A stretch of 64,000 nucleotides of DNA from Maritimibacter sp. 55A14 (GTDB taxonomy: Bacteria; Pseudomonadota; Alphaproteobacteria; Rhodobacterales; Rhodobacteraceae). Below the pieces are notes generated by a model. It saw nothing but the letters and a program-made list of their open reading frames with translations. It made no database searches and was not told where the DNA came from. The position numbers and the translations under genes were made by a program. Position 1 is the first letter of the stretch; every line of letters starts with the position of its first letter. The stretch covers positions 1 through 64,000 of the forward strand of contig NZ_QEYE01000008.1 in NCBI RefSeq assembly GCF_003122205.1, in the 5' to 3' direction. This document shows positions 28,918 to 38,437 of this stretch, one piece after another.

Positions 28918-30758
28918 TTTTCTTCCGGCTTCCCGCGTTTGAGGCCGGACAGGATATTGCCAATTACATTCGGCTTATAACCCTGGCTGCGCATGATCAG
29001 GTATTGCTGGGTGAAGGTGATCGTGTTGTTGGCGATCCAGTAGAGCACCAGCCCGCTGGCGAACTGTCCCAGCATGAACATGAAGACCCAGGGCATCCAG
29101 GCGAAGATCATCTTCTGCGTGGGATCGGTGGGCGCCGGGTTGAGCTTCTGCTGGAGCCACATGGAAATGCCCAGCAGGATCGGCAACACGCCGAGCGAGA
29201 GGATCGCCACAATGCTGGAAGGATCGGGCGGCGAGAAGGGCAGCAGCCCGAAGAGGTTCAGGATCGACGACGGATCGGGCGCCGAGAGGTCGCGAATCCA
29301 GCCCATCCAGGGGGCGTGGCGCAACTCGATCGTGACGAAGATCACCTTGTAGAGCGAGAAGAAGATCGGGATCTGCATCAGAATCGGCAGACAGCCCGAG
29401 GCCGGGTTGACCTTCTCGGTCTTGTAGAGCTGCATCATCTCCTGCTGGAGCTTCTGACGGTCGTCGCCCGCTTTCTCCTTGATCTCCTCCATCCGCGGCT
29501 GAAGTTCCTTCATCTTCGCCATCGAGACATAGGATTTGTAGGCCAGCGGGAAGAGCAGCGCCTTGATGATCAGCGTCAGCCCGATGATCGCCCAGCCCAT
29601 GTTGCCGATCATCGCATGGAGCGTGTGCAGCATCCAGAACATCGGCTTGGTGAAGAAGAAGAACCAGCCCCAGTCGATAGAATCGACGAAACGGTCGATG
29701 CCGTATTCATCCTCGTAGCGGGTGATCGTTTCCCATTCCTTGGCGCCGGCGAAGAGCATCGACGCGCTTTCCGCCGTCGCGCCGGGGGCGACCTCCAGCG
29801 TCGGCTGACGCATCTCGGTCTGGTAGATATCCGCGCCGTCGGTGTACTTCGCGACCGACTGGAACCGCTGGCCCGGCTCGCCGATCAGCGTGGTCATCCA
29901 GTATTTGTCGGTGAATCCGATCCAGCCGCTCTGTTCCACGGGCGTGATCGAAATGCGCCCGGCCTCCCGGTCGGCAAAGGCGAGGTCCGGCATGTCGTTG
30001 TAGTCGATCTCTTCCAACTGTCCGTCGGAGGCGCGGACAACGCCTTCGTGCAGGATGAAGAAACCGATCGTGTCGGGCATGCCGTGGCGCGCGACCACGC
30101 CGTAGGGGGCCATGCGCTGGGCCCGGCCGGTGTTGTTGGTGACGCTCTGGCGGATGTCGAAGAGGAAATCCTCATCCACCGAAATCGTGCGGCGGAAAGT
30201 CAGGCCATTGCCGTTGTCCCAGACCAGCGTGACCGGCGTCTCGGTCGTGAGTTTTCCGTCGCCTTCCTGGGTCCATTCAGTGGCCGCGCCGGGCACGTCC
30301 TCGGGCGACAGGTCGCCGCCCGGCGCCCAGCCGTAGAGCGCGTAATAGGCGTCCGGTCCACCCACCGGCGAGAGCAGCGTGACGCTGGGGGACTCCTTGG
30401 CCAGCTCCTCGCGGTAGGTCTTGAGCGACAGGTCGTCGATGCGCCCGCCCTTGAGCGAGATCGAGCCTTTCAGGCTGGGCGTGTCGATCTCGACCCGCTG
30501 CGAGCGGGCCAGCGCGGCCCCGCGCGTCTCCTGCGGGGTGGCGGTCAGGCTGGGCGGTGCGGTCGCGGGGTCGTCGCCGCCGGCGGACGGGACAGGCGCC
30601 ACGGTGGCATCGCCGCCGGTGGCGTTCTGCTGGGTGGTCGCGGCGGGCTGGTCGGGATCGACCGGCGCCTCTTCCGGCGGGAAGAGCAGAAACCAAACGA
30701 GGATGACGAGAAAGCTCAGCGCCGTCGCTAGGATGAGATTCTTGTTCTGATCGTCCAT
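28914..30758 (-). CDS. yidC: Membrane protein insertase YidC
   Basis: This 614-residue protein has an N-terminal membrane segment (residues about 8-27), a large periplasmic domain and the five-segment insertase core from about residue 350, with GCLPILMQIPIFFSLYKV and LPWVFMFMLGQ-type sequence (MPWVFMFMLGQFASGLVLYW). YidC inserts and folds inner-membrane proteins alone or with SecYEG. The ATG at 30758 (MDDQNKNLILAT) is the standard start. The stop overlaps the MOSC gene start. Confidence 0.97.
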   Translation of the reverse strand: MDDQNKNLILATALSFLVILVWFLLFPPEEAPVDPDQPAATTQQNATGGDATVAPVPSAGGDDPATAPPSLTATPQETRGAALARSQRVEIDTPSLKGSISLKGGRIDDLSLKTYREELAKESPSVTLLSPVGGPDAYYALYGWAPGGDLSPEDVPGAATEWTQEGDGKLTTETPVTLVWDNGNGLTFRRTISVDEDFLFDIRQSVTNNTGRAQRMAPYGVVARHGMPDTIGFFILHEGVVRASDGQLEEIDYNDMPDLAFADREAGRISITPVEQSGWIGFTDKYWMTTLIGEPGQRFQSVAKYTDGADIYQTEMRQPTLEVAPGATAESASMLFAGAKEWETITRYEDEYGIDRFVDSIDWGWFFFFTKPMFWMLHTLHAMIGNMGWAIIGLTLIIKALLFPLAYKSYVSMAKMKELQPRMEEIKEKAGDDRQKLQQEMMQLYKTEKVNPASGCLPILMQIPIFFSLYKVIFVTIELRHAPWMGWIRDLSAPDPSSILNLFGLLPFSPPDPSSIVAILSLGVLPILLGISMWLQQKLNPAPTDPTQKMIFAWMPWVFMFMLGQFASGLVLYWIANNTITFTQQYLIMRSQGYKPNVIGNILSGLKRGKPEEK

Positions 30759-30861
30759 CAGGCCCGGTTCCACCGCTCAGGAAATGTCACGGTGGTTCAA
30801 CAGATGTGGGCCCGAAAGGTCAAGCGGTTTTCCGGATGCGCGCGGCGCGGGCGTGTCCTGC

Positions 30862-32436
30862 TCAGCCGGTCCTGCGGCCCAGGCTTGCAGTGCCGGCCAG
30901 CTTCTCGGCGTGGTTGTGCAGCCAGGCGATCGTGTCCTCGAAGCGCATCGGGCGGGCCAGGCCGAAGCCCTGGATGTATCGGCAGCCGAGTTGGGCCAGC
31001 ATCGCCTGTTCGGCGATCTTCTCGACCCCTTCGGCCAGCGTCTCGATCTCCAGGCTGTCGGCCATGCTCAGAATGGCCGAGATCATCACCTGCTGTTCGC
31101 GGTCGCGGTCGACATTGGTGACGAAGGAGCGGTCGATCTTGATCCGTCCGACCCCGAAGCGCCGGATATTGGCGATCGACGCCTGCCCGGTGCCGAAATC
31201 GTCAAGGTCGATGCCGACTCCCATCGCAGAGAGCGCCCGGATATTGCGGGTGATCGTGTCGGACGCGCCGCCGGCCATGACGGTTTCCAGTATCTCGATG
31301 ACGACGCGGGCGGGATCCAGGTCGAACCGGTCCACCTCCCATCTGATCTTCTCGCATAGCTTCGGCTCGCGCAGCTCTTCGGTGGAGAAGTTGACGCTGA
31401 CCGTGGGCACATGCAGACCGGTGCGGTCCCAGGAGCGCAGGGCCGAGAGCGCGTGGTAGAGGATCACCTCACCCAGGCGCTCGGATCGCCCGGCATCGTT
31501 AACGGCCTTCAGGAACGTGCCGGGTAGCAGCACGCCTTCGTCGGGGTGGATCCAGCGCGCCAGCGCCTCGAACCCGGTCACGGTGCCGGTATCGGTGCAG
31601 ACCTGGGGCTGGAACCAGGGGCGGATCTGTCCATTCTCCAGCGCCGCGTCGAGGTCGCTGGACAGCCCGTTGTTCTTGCGGGTCTCGCGGCGCATCCGGG
31701 GCGAGAAACTGCGGATCGCGGCCGCGCCGCTGCGCCGGGCCTCGTCGAGCGCGGCTTCGGCAGCCTGCAGCATGGAGGCGGCGGAGTTTTCCGGCGCGCG
31801 CCCCACCAGGCAGATCCCGATGGAACAACTCGCGTAGACGCTGGACATGTCGTGGCTGACGGGTTCGGCCACCGCGTCGCGGATGCGTTCGGCCAAGGCA
31901 AGCACGCTTTCGAAATCCGCGCGCCGCACCGGCGAGAGGATTGCCGCGAAACGGTTCCCGTCGATGCGAGCGACGATGTCGGCATCGCGCAGCGCGCCGC
32001 GCAGGCGCCCGGCGGTGGCGCGCAGGACGCTGTCGCCCGCCGCCATGCCCTGACGCTCGTTGAGGCGCCGGAGGCCGTCGATATCCACCAGCAGCACGGC
32101 GGTGACGCGGCCGGTGCTGCGCTCCTCCTCCAGGAAGCGGTCCAGATGGCGCATGGCGTCCTGGCGCATCATGAGCCCGGTCAGCGCGTCGCGGCCTTCC
32201 GCCGCGGGCGCATGGTCGGGCGCATCCGCCGCCGGCGCTGCCGAGGCGCCACGCGGGCGCACCAGTTCCTGCAGCGCGATCAGCAGCGGAAACATGAAGG
32301 AGATTACGAAAAGTACGACCTCGACCCGCGTCCAGTAGGCGATCAGGGCGAAAAGCGGCAGGAAGCTGATCAGGTGCAGCTCCCCGAGCCGCCGGCAGAG
32401 GCCATGCAGGCGTGTGCCTTGCGGTGTGTCCGGCAT
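30862..32436 (-). CDS. EAL-domain c-di-GMP phosphodiesterase with degenerate GGDEF
   Basis: This 524-residue protein has two N-terminal membrane helices (about 22-58), a GGDEF-type domain (about 82-245) and an EAL domain (about 260-510). The GGDEF loop reads DGNRF at 159-163, so cyclase activity is probably lost. The EAL domain keeps EAL at 290-292, Asn349, Glu381 (EILE), DDFGTG at 412-417, KIDRSF and Glu469 (LAEGVE), so phosphodiesterase activity is likely. It probably lowers c-di-GMP. It sits between ttcA and yidC. Confidence 0.9.
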   Translation of the reverse strand: MPDTPQGTRLHGLCRRLGELHLISFLPLFALIAYWTRVEVVLFVISFMFPLLIALQELVRPRGASAAPAADAPDHAPAAEGRDALTGLMMRQDAMRHLDRFLEEERSTGRVTAVLLVDIDGLRRLNERQGMAAGDSVLRATAGRLRGALRDADIVARIDGNRFAAILSPVRRADFESVLALAERIRDAVAEPVSHDMSSVYASCSIGICLVGRAPENSAASMLQAAEAALDEARRSGAAAIRSFSPRMRRETRKNNGLSSDLDAALENGQIRPWFQPQVCTDTGTVTGFEALARWIHPDEGVLLPGTFLKAVNDAGRSERLGEVILYHALSALRSWDRTGLHVPTVSVNFSTEELREPKLCEKIRWEVDRFDLDPARVVIEILETVMAGGASDTITRNIRALSAMGVGIDLDDFGTGQASIANIRRFGVGRIKIDRSFVTNVDRDREQQVMISAILSMADSLEIETLAEGVEKIAEQAMLAQLGCRYIQGFGLARPMRFEDTIAWLHNHAEKLAGTASLGRRTG

Positions 32437-32516
32437 GTCTGCACCCTCCGATCCGGCGCGGGCGTTTCGGGACCCGCGCGTGACCGGAAGACTAGGCAGG
32501 CCGGTTCAGCTACCCG

Positions 32517-33389
32517 TTAACGCAGCTCGGGAATGTCGTTAGAGTTTTCGTCAAATGCCTCCGAGCCCAGGCGCGCCAGTCCGGCGAAGTCGAAGAGCCC
32601 CGCATCGAGCAGATGCGACGGGCGGGCATTGGTCAGCGCGCGGAACATCACCTGCCGCCGTCCGGGGCTGTTTGCCTCCCAGCCGTCGAGGATCGCCTTG
32701 ACCTGCTGGCGCTGAAGGCCGTCCTGACTGCCGCAGAGGTCGCAGGGGATGATCGGATAGTTCATGGCGCGGGCGAATCGCTCGCAGTCGGCCTCGGCCA
32801 CATGGGCGAGCGGGCGCAGCACGAAGAGGTCGCCCTCCTCGTTGACGAGTTTCGGCGGCATCGTCGCCAGCCGCCCTCCGTGAAAGAGGTTCATGAAGAA
32901 TGTCTCGAGGATGTCGTCGCGGTGATGGCCGAGCACGACCGCCGAACAGCCCTCCTCCCGCGCGATGCGATAAAGATTGCCGCGCCGCAGCCGCGAGCAG
33001 AGCGCGCAATAGGTCCGCCCCGCCGGCACTTTTTCCTTCACGACAGAATAGGTGTCCTGATACTCGATCCGGTGCGCCACCCCCATGCGGTCCAGAAATT
33101 CCGGCAGCACCGTGGCCGGAAAGCCGGGCTGGCCCTGATCGAGATTGCAGGCCAGAAGCTCCACCGGCAGCAAGCCGCGCCATTGCAGTTCATGCAGCAC
33201 GGCCAGCAGAGTGTAGCTGTCCTTGCCGCCCGACAGACATACCAGCCAGCGCGCGCCCGTCTCCACCATCGCATAATGCTCCAGCGCCTCGCGGGTCTGG
33301 CGCACCAGCCGCTTGCGCAGCTTGCGGAATTCCGTGGTCGTGGGGGCGCCCTCGAAGAGGGGGTGAATCTCGGTCGGGTTGTCGAGCAT
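32517..33389 (-). CDS. ttcA: tRNA 2-thiocytidine synthetase TtcA
   Basis: This 290-residue protein has the PP-loop SGGKDS at residues 53-58 and the two CxxC pairs typical of TtcA, Cys128/Cys131 ([11 protein letters not shown]) and Cys216/Cys219 (PCDLCGSQ), with cluster ligands. TtcA thiolates cytidine 32 of certain tRNAs, including some arginine tRNAs. The ATG at 33389 ([12 protein letters not shown]) matches the family. Confidence 0.94.
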   Translation of the reverse strand: MLDNPTEIHPLFEGAPTTTEFRKLRKRLVRQTREALEHYAMVETGARWLVCLSGGKDSYTLLAVLHELQWRGLLPVELLACNLDQGQPGFPATVLPEFLDRMGVAHRIEYQDTYSVVKEKVPAGRTYCALCSRLRRGNLYRIAREEGCSAVVLGHHRDDILETFFMNLFHGGRLATMPPKLVNEEGDLFVLRPLAHVAEADCERFARAMNYPIIPCDLCGSQDGLQRQQVKAILDGWEANSPGRRQVMFRALTNARPSHLLDAGLFDFAGLARLGSEAFDENSNDIPELR

Positions 33390-33455
33390 GGGCCACATCC
33401 TTCAGCAGGGCCGCTATGTGCCAGAGAACCCTGCCCGATGCAAAGGCTTCAAGGC

Positions 33456-34730
33456 TCAGCGGGGCGCGGCCGCGCCGACCCGGCGGGCCAGGGCCTCCAC
33501 CCGCGCCAGGTCGTCGGGCAGCCCGGTTGCGCGCCGCGCCCGTTCGAGAGCCGAGGCCGCATGTTGGCGCGCCGCGCGCGCCACCGCGGGATGGCCTATC
33601 GCCTGGAAGGCAAGGAATGTCCGTTGCAGCCGTTCCATTACCTCGACGACGCCTGCACCGTCGCGGGCGATAGCGGTGAAGGCGTGGTCGAAAATTTCGG
33701 CCACGTCGAGAAGCGGCACCTGCACGCGATCGCAGCGGGGCGGCGCGCCCTCGGCCGCGAGGGTCTGCGCGGCCCAAGCCCAGATCAGCCGGTGCAGGGT
33801 GCAGATCACCCCGACCGCCGTGCCCGCGTCGTTGATTCCCGGCGAAAGCGCCCGTGCGCCAATCTCCGAGAGTACCGTGAGCCCGTAATACGGGTCGTTC
33901 AGGAAGCTGCGTTCCGCGCCGATCTCGAAGGTCGCGCAGAGCTTCTCCTCCCCGACTGCACCGGCGGGCGAGACATAGGCAAGCGGATCGCCCGGGGAGA
34001 CGAAGGCACCCGGCAGGGCGGCGATCCGGATGCGCGCGTCCGCGGCCTCGGCCAACTCTTGCAGCGCGGCGATCTCGATGTGGCGCACGAAGCCGATCCG
34101 GTCGGCGCTGCTGACCGGCGCGCCATCGGGGGTGCTGCCCGGCGCCACCGGCACGCCACCCAGCGCCGGCTGCCGCACGCGTTCGTTCAGCGCATCTCGG
34201 GCCGCGGTCTCGGTCTTGGACAGGGTCGAGCCCATCCGCCCCAACCGCGCGATCCGATCCACCCAGCGCACGAAGGTGGCGATGACCCAGACGAAGATAC
34301 CGAGCGTCAGGATGAAGAGCACGAACCGGCCCGACGGGGCGAAGTCGTGGACGCGCACCGAGATCAGCCCGATCACCGCGAAGATGAAAGCACCGATGAA
34401 GCTCGACAGTGCCGACTGGGATATGTCGTCGGCCAGCACCAGCTTGAACGTCCGCGGCGAGGTGTTGGTCGTCGCCGCTGAATAGGCGGCGAGCATCGAG
34501 GAGACCGCGAAGGTGGCCACCGCCAGCATGGTGGAGGAGATGACGGTGAGAAGTTTCTCGATCGTCCCGGCGGTCACGCCGGGGATGCCGGGCATGTCGC
34601 CCAGCCCGTCCGAAATATAGGCCACGCCCACCAGCAACACCGCCAGCGTGCAGTAGAAAGCGGGCCGGAACCACAGACGCTGGCGCGGATCGGCTGCGAA
34701 TCTCCTCAGCCAGCTTGCCACCGTGTCCAA
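33456..34730 (-). CDS. DUF2254 membrane protein
   Basis: This 424-residue protein has four hydrophobic segments in its first 160 residues (about 22-42, 60-85, 107-127, 137-157), then a soluble C-terminal region. TTNTSPRTFKLVLADDISQS and SFIGAFIFAVIGLIS after the second segment, and RALSPGINDAGTAVGVI, are typical of DUF2254. The function is unknown. It sits between ttcA and yidD, with a 420-base non-coding stretch upstream. Confidence 0.85.
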   Translation of the reverse strand: MDTVASWLRRFAADPRQRLWFRPAFYCTLAVLLVGVAYISDGLGDMPGIPGVTAGTIEKLLTVISSTMLAVATFAVSSMLAAYSAATTNTSPRTFKLVLADDISQSALSSFIGAFIFAVIGLISVRVHDFAPSGRFVLFILTLGIFVWVIATFVRWVDRIARLGRMGSTLSKTETAARDALNERVRQPALGGVPVAPGSTPDGAPVSSADRIGFVRHIEIAALQELAEAADARIRIAALPGAFVSPGDPLAYVSPAGAVGEEKLCATFEIGAERSFLNDPYYGLTVLSEIGARALSPGINDAGTAVGVICTLHRLIWAWAAQTLAAEGAPPRCDRVQVPLLDVAEIFDHAFTAIARDGAGVVEVMERLQRTFLAFQAIGHPAVARAARQHAASALERARRATGLPDDLARVEALARRVGAAAPR

Positions 34731-35151
34731 CTCCTTACCGGGTCCGCACCGCCCTCAGACTGGCAGATTGCGCGTCCCGCGCAAAGCGCAGAGTCTTCCG
34801 CCCGTCGCGCGTTCGTATCCACCTGCAATCCGGCGAATGAAGACGGAGAGGACCGACCGATGCGCCCCCTTGCCATTCCTGCCACTCTCCGCGGGCCCTC
34901 GGCCAGTTCCATGACCATTTCGGCATGGTGCGCAAGACCGCCCCGGAAAGCTGGGCTCTTCCGGACGGCCAGAGGTGCGGAGCGGGGCGACGCCTTCACC
35001 GGCGCTCCATGATCGACCTGACTATGCTGGGCGGCGACACGGTGCGCTTGAACTCCGACGACCGGATGTCAAGCGCGCCTACATTTCGAAACGCGGCGCC
35101 GAGCCGGGTGAGGTCTTCATCCGGTTCGAAGCGCGCTGACCCGCGGCTGCG
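34731..35151. other. Non-coding stretch between the DUF2254 gene and yidD
   Basis: About 420 bases carry no convincing intact gene. On the + strand the last 120 bases read as a protein-like C-terminus ending at TGA 35137-35139 (see separate entry). The rest has a GCG-rich region ahead of DUF2254 that may hold its promoter; I found no clear -35/-10 pair. Confidence 0.5.
35014..35139 (+). pseudogene. Possible 3' remnant of an unknown gene
   Basis: In one + strand frame the DNA encodes LELRRPDVKRAYISKRG followed by AEPGEVFIRFEAR and a stop at 35137-35139. This reads like a genuine protein end, with alternating strand-like residues. No start or upstream body continues in frame; the preceding sequence looks more protein-like in a neighbouring frame (TMLGGDTVRLN), suggesting a frameshift. 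It lies convergent with yidD. I do not recognise the family, and this may be chance in GC-rich DNA. Confidence 0.2.
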
Positions 35152-35373
35152 TCAGTCCGGCACGTCATCGATGCCCGATCCGCCCCAGGGATGGCAGCGC
35201 GCGATGCGCCGCGCCGCCAGCCAGGAGCCGCGCAGACCGCCATGCTTGTGCAGCGCCTCCAGCGCATAGGCCGAGCAGGTGGGGTGGTAGCGGCAGCCAT
35301 GCCCGACCCAGGGGCTGAGCAGCAGCCTGTAGGCGCGCACCGGCAGCGACAGGAGCCAGGCCAGCGGTGTCAT
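35152..35373 (-). CDS. yidD: Membrane protein insertion efficiency factor YidD
   Basis: This 73-residue protein has the YidD signature [20 protein letters not shown] and [13 protein letters not shown]. YidD assists YidC-dependent membrane insertion. The ATG at 35373 overlaps the rnpA stop (ATGA), the classic rnpA-yidD coupling. The yidC gene itself lies 4.4 kb further along the same strand rather than next to yidD. Confidence 0.94.
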   Translation of the reverse strand: MTPLAWLLSLPVRAYRLLLSPWVGHGCRYHPTCSAYALEALHKHGGLRGSWLAARRIARCHPWGGSGIDDVPD

Positions 35374-35801
35374 GGCGTGTCGCCTCCGTGCAGGCGCGCC
35401 AGCGCAGCTTCCAGATCGGTGCGCATCGCCGCGAAGTCGCGCGTCACCGTCACGCCGGGCCGGCCTACCAGCACGTAGTCCCAACCCGGTCGGCCGACGC
35501 GCGGCAGCACGGCGCGGGCGATCTCGCGCAGGCGCCGCTTGGCGCGGTTGCGGGTGACGGCGTTGCCGATCTTCTTCGAACAGGTGAAGCCCACGCGAAT
35601 GGCGCCGGGAGCGGCGTCGGGGTCTCCGTCGCGCATGCGGGCCTGAAGCAGAAAGCCCGGCGTCTGTTGGCGCCGGGCACGGGCGGCGCGCAGGAAATCG
35701 GCGCGCTTGGTCAAGGTGATCAGCGGACATACGGAAACCGCCGGGGGCGGTGTCGCGGCCCGGCCCTGCGGGCTGGTCCTCGTCGCCTCCGGCGGTGTCA
35801 T
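35370..35801 (-). CDS. rnpA: Ribonuclease P protein component
   Basis: This 143-residue protein has the RnpA core [20 protein letters not shown] followed by LREIAR, the basic helix that binds the P RNA, and an N-terminal [17 protein letters not shown]. It joins M1 RNA to mature tRNA 5' ends. The N-terminal extension of about 25 residues is unremarkable. It follows rpmH by 23 bases. Confidence 0.95.
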   Translation of the reverse strand: MTPPEATRTSPQGRAATPPPAVSVCPLITLTKRADFLRAARARRQQTPGFLLQARMRDGDPDAAPGAIRVGFTCSKKIGNAVTRNRAKRRLREIARAVLPRVGRPGWDYVLVGRPGVTVTRDFAAMRTDLEAALARLHGGDTP

Positions 35802-35824
35802 CCGGTCAGCCTTTCGGCGTTGCC

Positions 35825-35959
35825 TCAGGCAGAAAGCTTCTTGCGGCCCTGCGCCCGGCGGCGGTTCAGGATCTGGCGGCCGGCCTTGGTGGCCATGCGG
35901 GCCCGGAAACCGTGACGGCGCTTGCGCACGAGGTTGCTGGGCTGGAAGGTGCGTTTCAT
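35825..35959 (-). CDS. rpmH: 50S ribosomal protein L34
   Basis: The 44-residue product [20 protein letters not shown] continues [20 protein letters not shown] and ends KLSA, which is L34. The gene is on the - strand; the ATG complement is at 35957-35959 and the stop complement at 35825-35827. L34 is among the most basic ribosomal proteins. It heads the rpmH-rnpA-yidD transcript and has a near-consensus promoter 72 bases upstream. Confidence 0.97.
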   Translation of the reverse strand: MKRTFQPSNLVRKRRHGFRARMATKAGRQILNRRRAQGRKKLSA

Positions 35960-36030
35960 CTGTCTGGTCCTTCGGCGGTCTGGCCCGCGCGATCGCGCGG
36001 ATTCGCGGGCAGGTCATGTTCGGAAGCCGC

Positions 36031-36059
36031 GTTTTAGGCGCAGCCGTCCGCGAAGTCAA
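36031..36059 (-). promoter_or_regulatory. Promoter of rpmH-rnpA-yidD
   Basis: On the - strand TTGACT (complement of 36054-36059) is followed after exactly 17 bases by TAAAAC (complement of 36031-36036). That leaves about 65 bases of leader to the rpmH ATG. This is the best sigma-70-type match seen in the host part of the window. Confidence 0.7.
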
Positions 36060-36246
36060 TTCATGGCTGCGGGGAAAACTGCAACATTCCCGGACAATTC
36101 GCGGCCCGTGTGTGACAAAAGGTTTCGACATTGTTGCAAAGTCGGCCACAGGCATCACCTGCAATCAATGCCGCGTGATCGCACTAACAATCCCGCCCCC
36201 GGATGGTCCACATATGCCCCGAAAGCGCTAGAACGGGTTCAGAGCG

Positions 36247-36978
36247 ATGGAAGAGCGGATGGAGCGAATGAGCAGCAATCTGATGCGGTATCTTCCGCTT
36301 GCGGCGATATTGATCGCCGCGGTGGGCGGGTATTTCGCGCTCGGCGACCTGCTGAGCTTCGAGACGCTCAAGGACAACCGGGCCACGCTGATCAAGTTTC
36401 GCGACGCCAACTACATGCTGACGGTGCTGGGTTTCATCGCGGCCTATGTGGTGATCGTGGGCTTCTCGCTACCCGGCGCCACGGTGGCGACGCTGACCGG
36501 CGGGTTCCTCTTCGGGCTGTTTCCCGGCGCGCTCTACAACGTCACCGCAGCCACGATCGGCGCGGTGATCATCTTCCTCGCCGCCCGCTGGGGCCTGGGC
36601 GAGCAGCTCTCGCGAAAGATGGACGCCTCCGAGGGGCGGATACGCGGGATCCGCGAGGGGCTGCGCGAGAACGAATTGAGCGTGCTCTTCCTGATACGGC
36701 TTGTGCCTGCGGTGCCGTTCTTCGTCGCCAACCTGCTGCCCGCGCTGGTGGGCGTCGGACTGCCGCGTTACGTCTTCACGACCTTCTTCGGCATCATGCC
36801 CGGCGCGGTGGTCTACACCTGGGTCGGAGCCGGGCTTGGACTGGTCTTCGCCCGTGGCGAGACGCCCGATCTTGGCATAATCTTCGAGCCGCATATTCTG
36901 GGGCCGATCCTGGGGCTTTGCGCGCTGGCGGCGCTGCCCATGATCATCAACCGTTTCCGCCGGAGCAGGGACATCTGA
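36247..36978 (+). CDS. TVP38/TMEM64 (DedA-like) membrane protein
   Basis: This 243-residue protein has about six hydrophobic segments and the VTT-domain signature with SLPGATVATLTGGFLFGLFP, GALYNVTAATIGAVIIFLAA and LIRLVPAVPFFVANLLPALV. Members of this superfamily are linked to lipid scrambling or transport. It is co-transcribed with the flavin disulfide reductase, whose ATG lies one base after its stop. Alternative ATG codons at 36259 and 36268 are possible starts. Confidence 0.88.
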   Translation: MEERMERMSSNLMRYLPLAAILIAAVGGYFALGDLLSFETLKDNRATLIKFRDANYMLTVLGFIAAYVVIVGFSLPGATVATLTGGFLFGLFPGALYNVTAATIGAVIIFLAARWGLGEQLSRKMDASEGRIRGIREGLRENELSVLFLIRLVPAVPFFVANLLPALVGVGLPRYVFTTFFGIMPGAVVYTWVGAGLGLVFARGETPDLGIIFEPHILGPILGLCALAALPMIINRFRRSRDI

Positions 36979-36979
36979 C

Positions 36980-38398
36980 ATGAGCGAACGTATCGAGGCG
37001 GACCTGTGCATCATCGGCGCAGGGTCCGGCGGATTGTCCGTTGCCGCGGGCGCCGCGCAGATGGGCGCGCGCGTCGTGCTGCTGGAAGGCGGCAAGATGG
37101 GCGGCGACTGCCTGAATTACGGCTGCGTGCCCTCCAAGGCGCTGATCGCATCGGGCAAGCATGCCCACGCGATGACCACTGGCGCGCCATTCGGCGTAAC
37201 ACCCGTGGCGCCACAGGTGGATTACGCCGCCGCCAAGGACCACGTGGCCGCGGTCATCGCCGGCATCGCGCCGCATGACAGCGTGGAGCGGTTCGAGGGG
37301 CTCGGCGTGCGGGTCATCCAGGAATACGGCCGCTTCATCTCGAAGACCGAGGTTCAGGCGGGCGACGCGGTCATTGCCGCGCGGCGCTTCGTGGTCGCCA
37401 CCGGCTCGTCACCCTTCGTGCCGCCGATTCCGGGCCTCGATGCAGTTCCCTACGAGACCAACGAGACGATTTTCGATTTGCGCGAGCGGCCCGAACACCT
37501 GATCGTGATCGGCGGCGGGCCGATCGGCATGGAGTTGGCACAGGCCCATGCCCGGCTGGGCAGCCGGGTGACGGTGCTGGAGGGGCTGAAAGCCTTCGGC
37601 AAGGACGATCCGGAACTTGCCGCGATCGCGCTGGAGCGTATCCGCGCCGAGGGCGCGGAAGTGGCGGAAGGCGCCATGGCCTCGCAAATCTCGGGCAAGG
37701 CGGGCGCGATCACAGTGGAGACCAAGGACGGCGCGACCTATTCCGGCTCGCACCTGCTGATGGCGGTGGGGCGCAAGGTCAATACCGATGGGCTCGACCT
37801 CGATGCCGGCGGGGTGGCGTATGACCGCGACGGCGTCAAGGTCGATGCCGGGCTGCGCTCGGTCTCCAACCGCAAGGTCTATGCCATCGGCGATGTGGCC
37901 GGCGGGCTGCAATTCACCCATGTCGCGGGCTATCACGCGGGCATCGTCATCCGCTCCGCCCTGCTGGGGCTGCCGGCCAAGGCCCGGACAGATCACCTGC
38001 CCTGGGCGACCTATACCGACCCGGAAATGGCGCAGGTCGGGCTGACCGAGGCAGAGGCGCGCGAGGCGCATGGAAACGCGCTGACCGTGGCGCGCACCGA
38101 GTACGCCGAGAATGACCGCGCGCGGGCCGAGGGCCGGACCACGGGGCTGGTCAAGGTGATGGTGGTCAAGGGCAAGCCGGTGGGCGCCTCCATCGTCGGT
38201 GCGCAGGCGGGCGAGTTGATCCAGGTCTGGGCACTGGCCATCGCCAACGGGTTGAAGATGAGCGCCATCGCCAACATGGTGGCTCCCTATCCGACGCTGG
38301 GAGAGGTCAACAAGCGCGCGGCGAGCAGCTATTTCACGCCAAAGCTGTTTGATAACCCGTGGGTCGCACGTATTGTGCGGCTCGTGCAGAAGTTCTGA
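36980..38398 (+). CDS. FAD-dependent pyridine nucleotide-disulfide oxidoreductase (mercuric reductase / E3-like)
   Basis: This 472-residue protein has FAD-binding GAGSGG at residues 13-18, redox pair Cys44/Cys49 in GGDCLNYGCVPSKAL, NAD-binding IGGGPIGMELAQ, and a C-terminal dimerisation domain. The usual active-site His of dihydrolipoamide dehydrogenase (HPT..E) is replaced: the segment reads VAPYPTLGEVNK, with Tyr at that position, as in mercuric-reductase-like relatives. The substrate is unknown. It lacks the N-terminal mercury-binding domain. The pairing with a TVP38 protein recurs in many bacteria. Confidence 0.88.
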   Translation: MSERIEADLCIIGAGSGGLSVAAGAAQMGARVVLLEGGKMGGDCLNYGCVPSKALIASGKHAHAMTTGAPFGVTPVAPQVDYAAAKDHVAAVIAGIAPHDSVERFEGLGVRVIQEYGRFISKTEVQAGDAVIAARRFVVATGSSPFVPPIPGLDAVPYETNETIFDLRERPEHLIVIGGGPIGMELAQAHARLGSRVTVLEGLKAFGKDDPELAAIALERIRAEGAEVAEGAMASQISGKAGAITVETKDGATYSGSHLLMAVGRKVNTDGLDLDAGGVAYDRDGVKVDAGLRSVSNRKVYAIGDVAGGLQFTHVAGYHAGIVIRSALLGLPAKARTDHLPWATYTDPEMAQVGLTEAEAREAHGNALTVARTEYAENDRARAEGRTTGLVKVMVVKGKPVGASIVGAQAGELIQVWALAIANGLKMSAIANMVAPYPTLGEVNKRAASSYFTPKLFDNPWVARIVRLVQKF

Positions 38399-38437
38399 TA
38401 TGTTCTGGCAGCCCGGCAGAAAGGAAGAGCGCCGCTG

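Noticed and set aside
35960-36246. Replication origin next to rpmH
   Set aside because: No cluster of DnaA boxes is present. In this group dnaA is not beside rpmH, and the gap is explained by the rpmH promoter.
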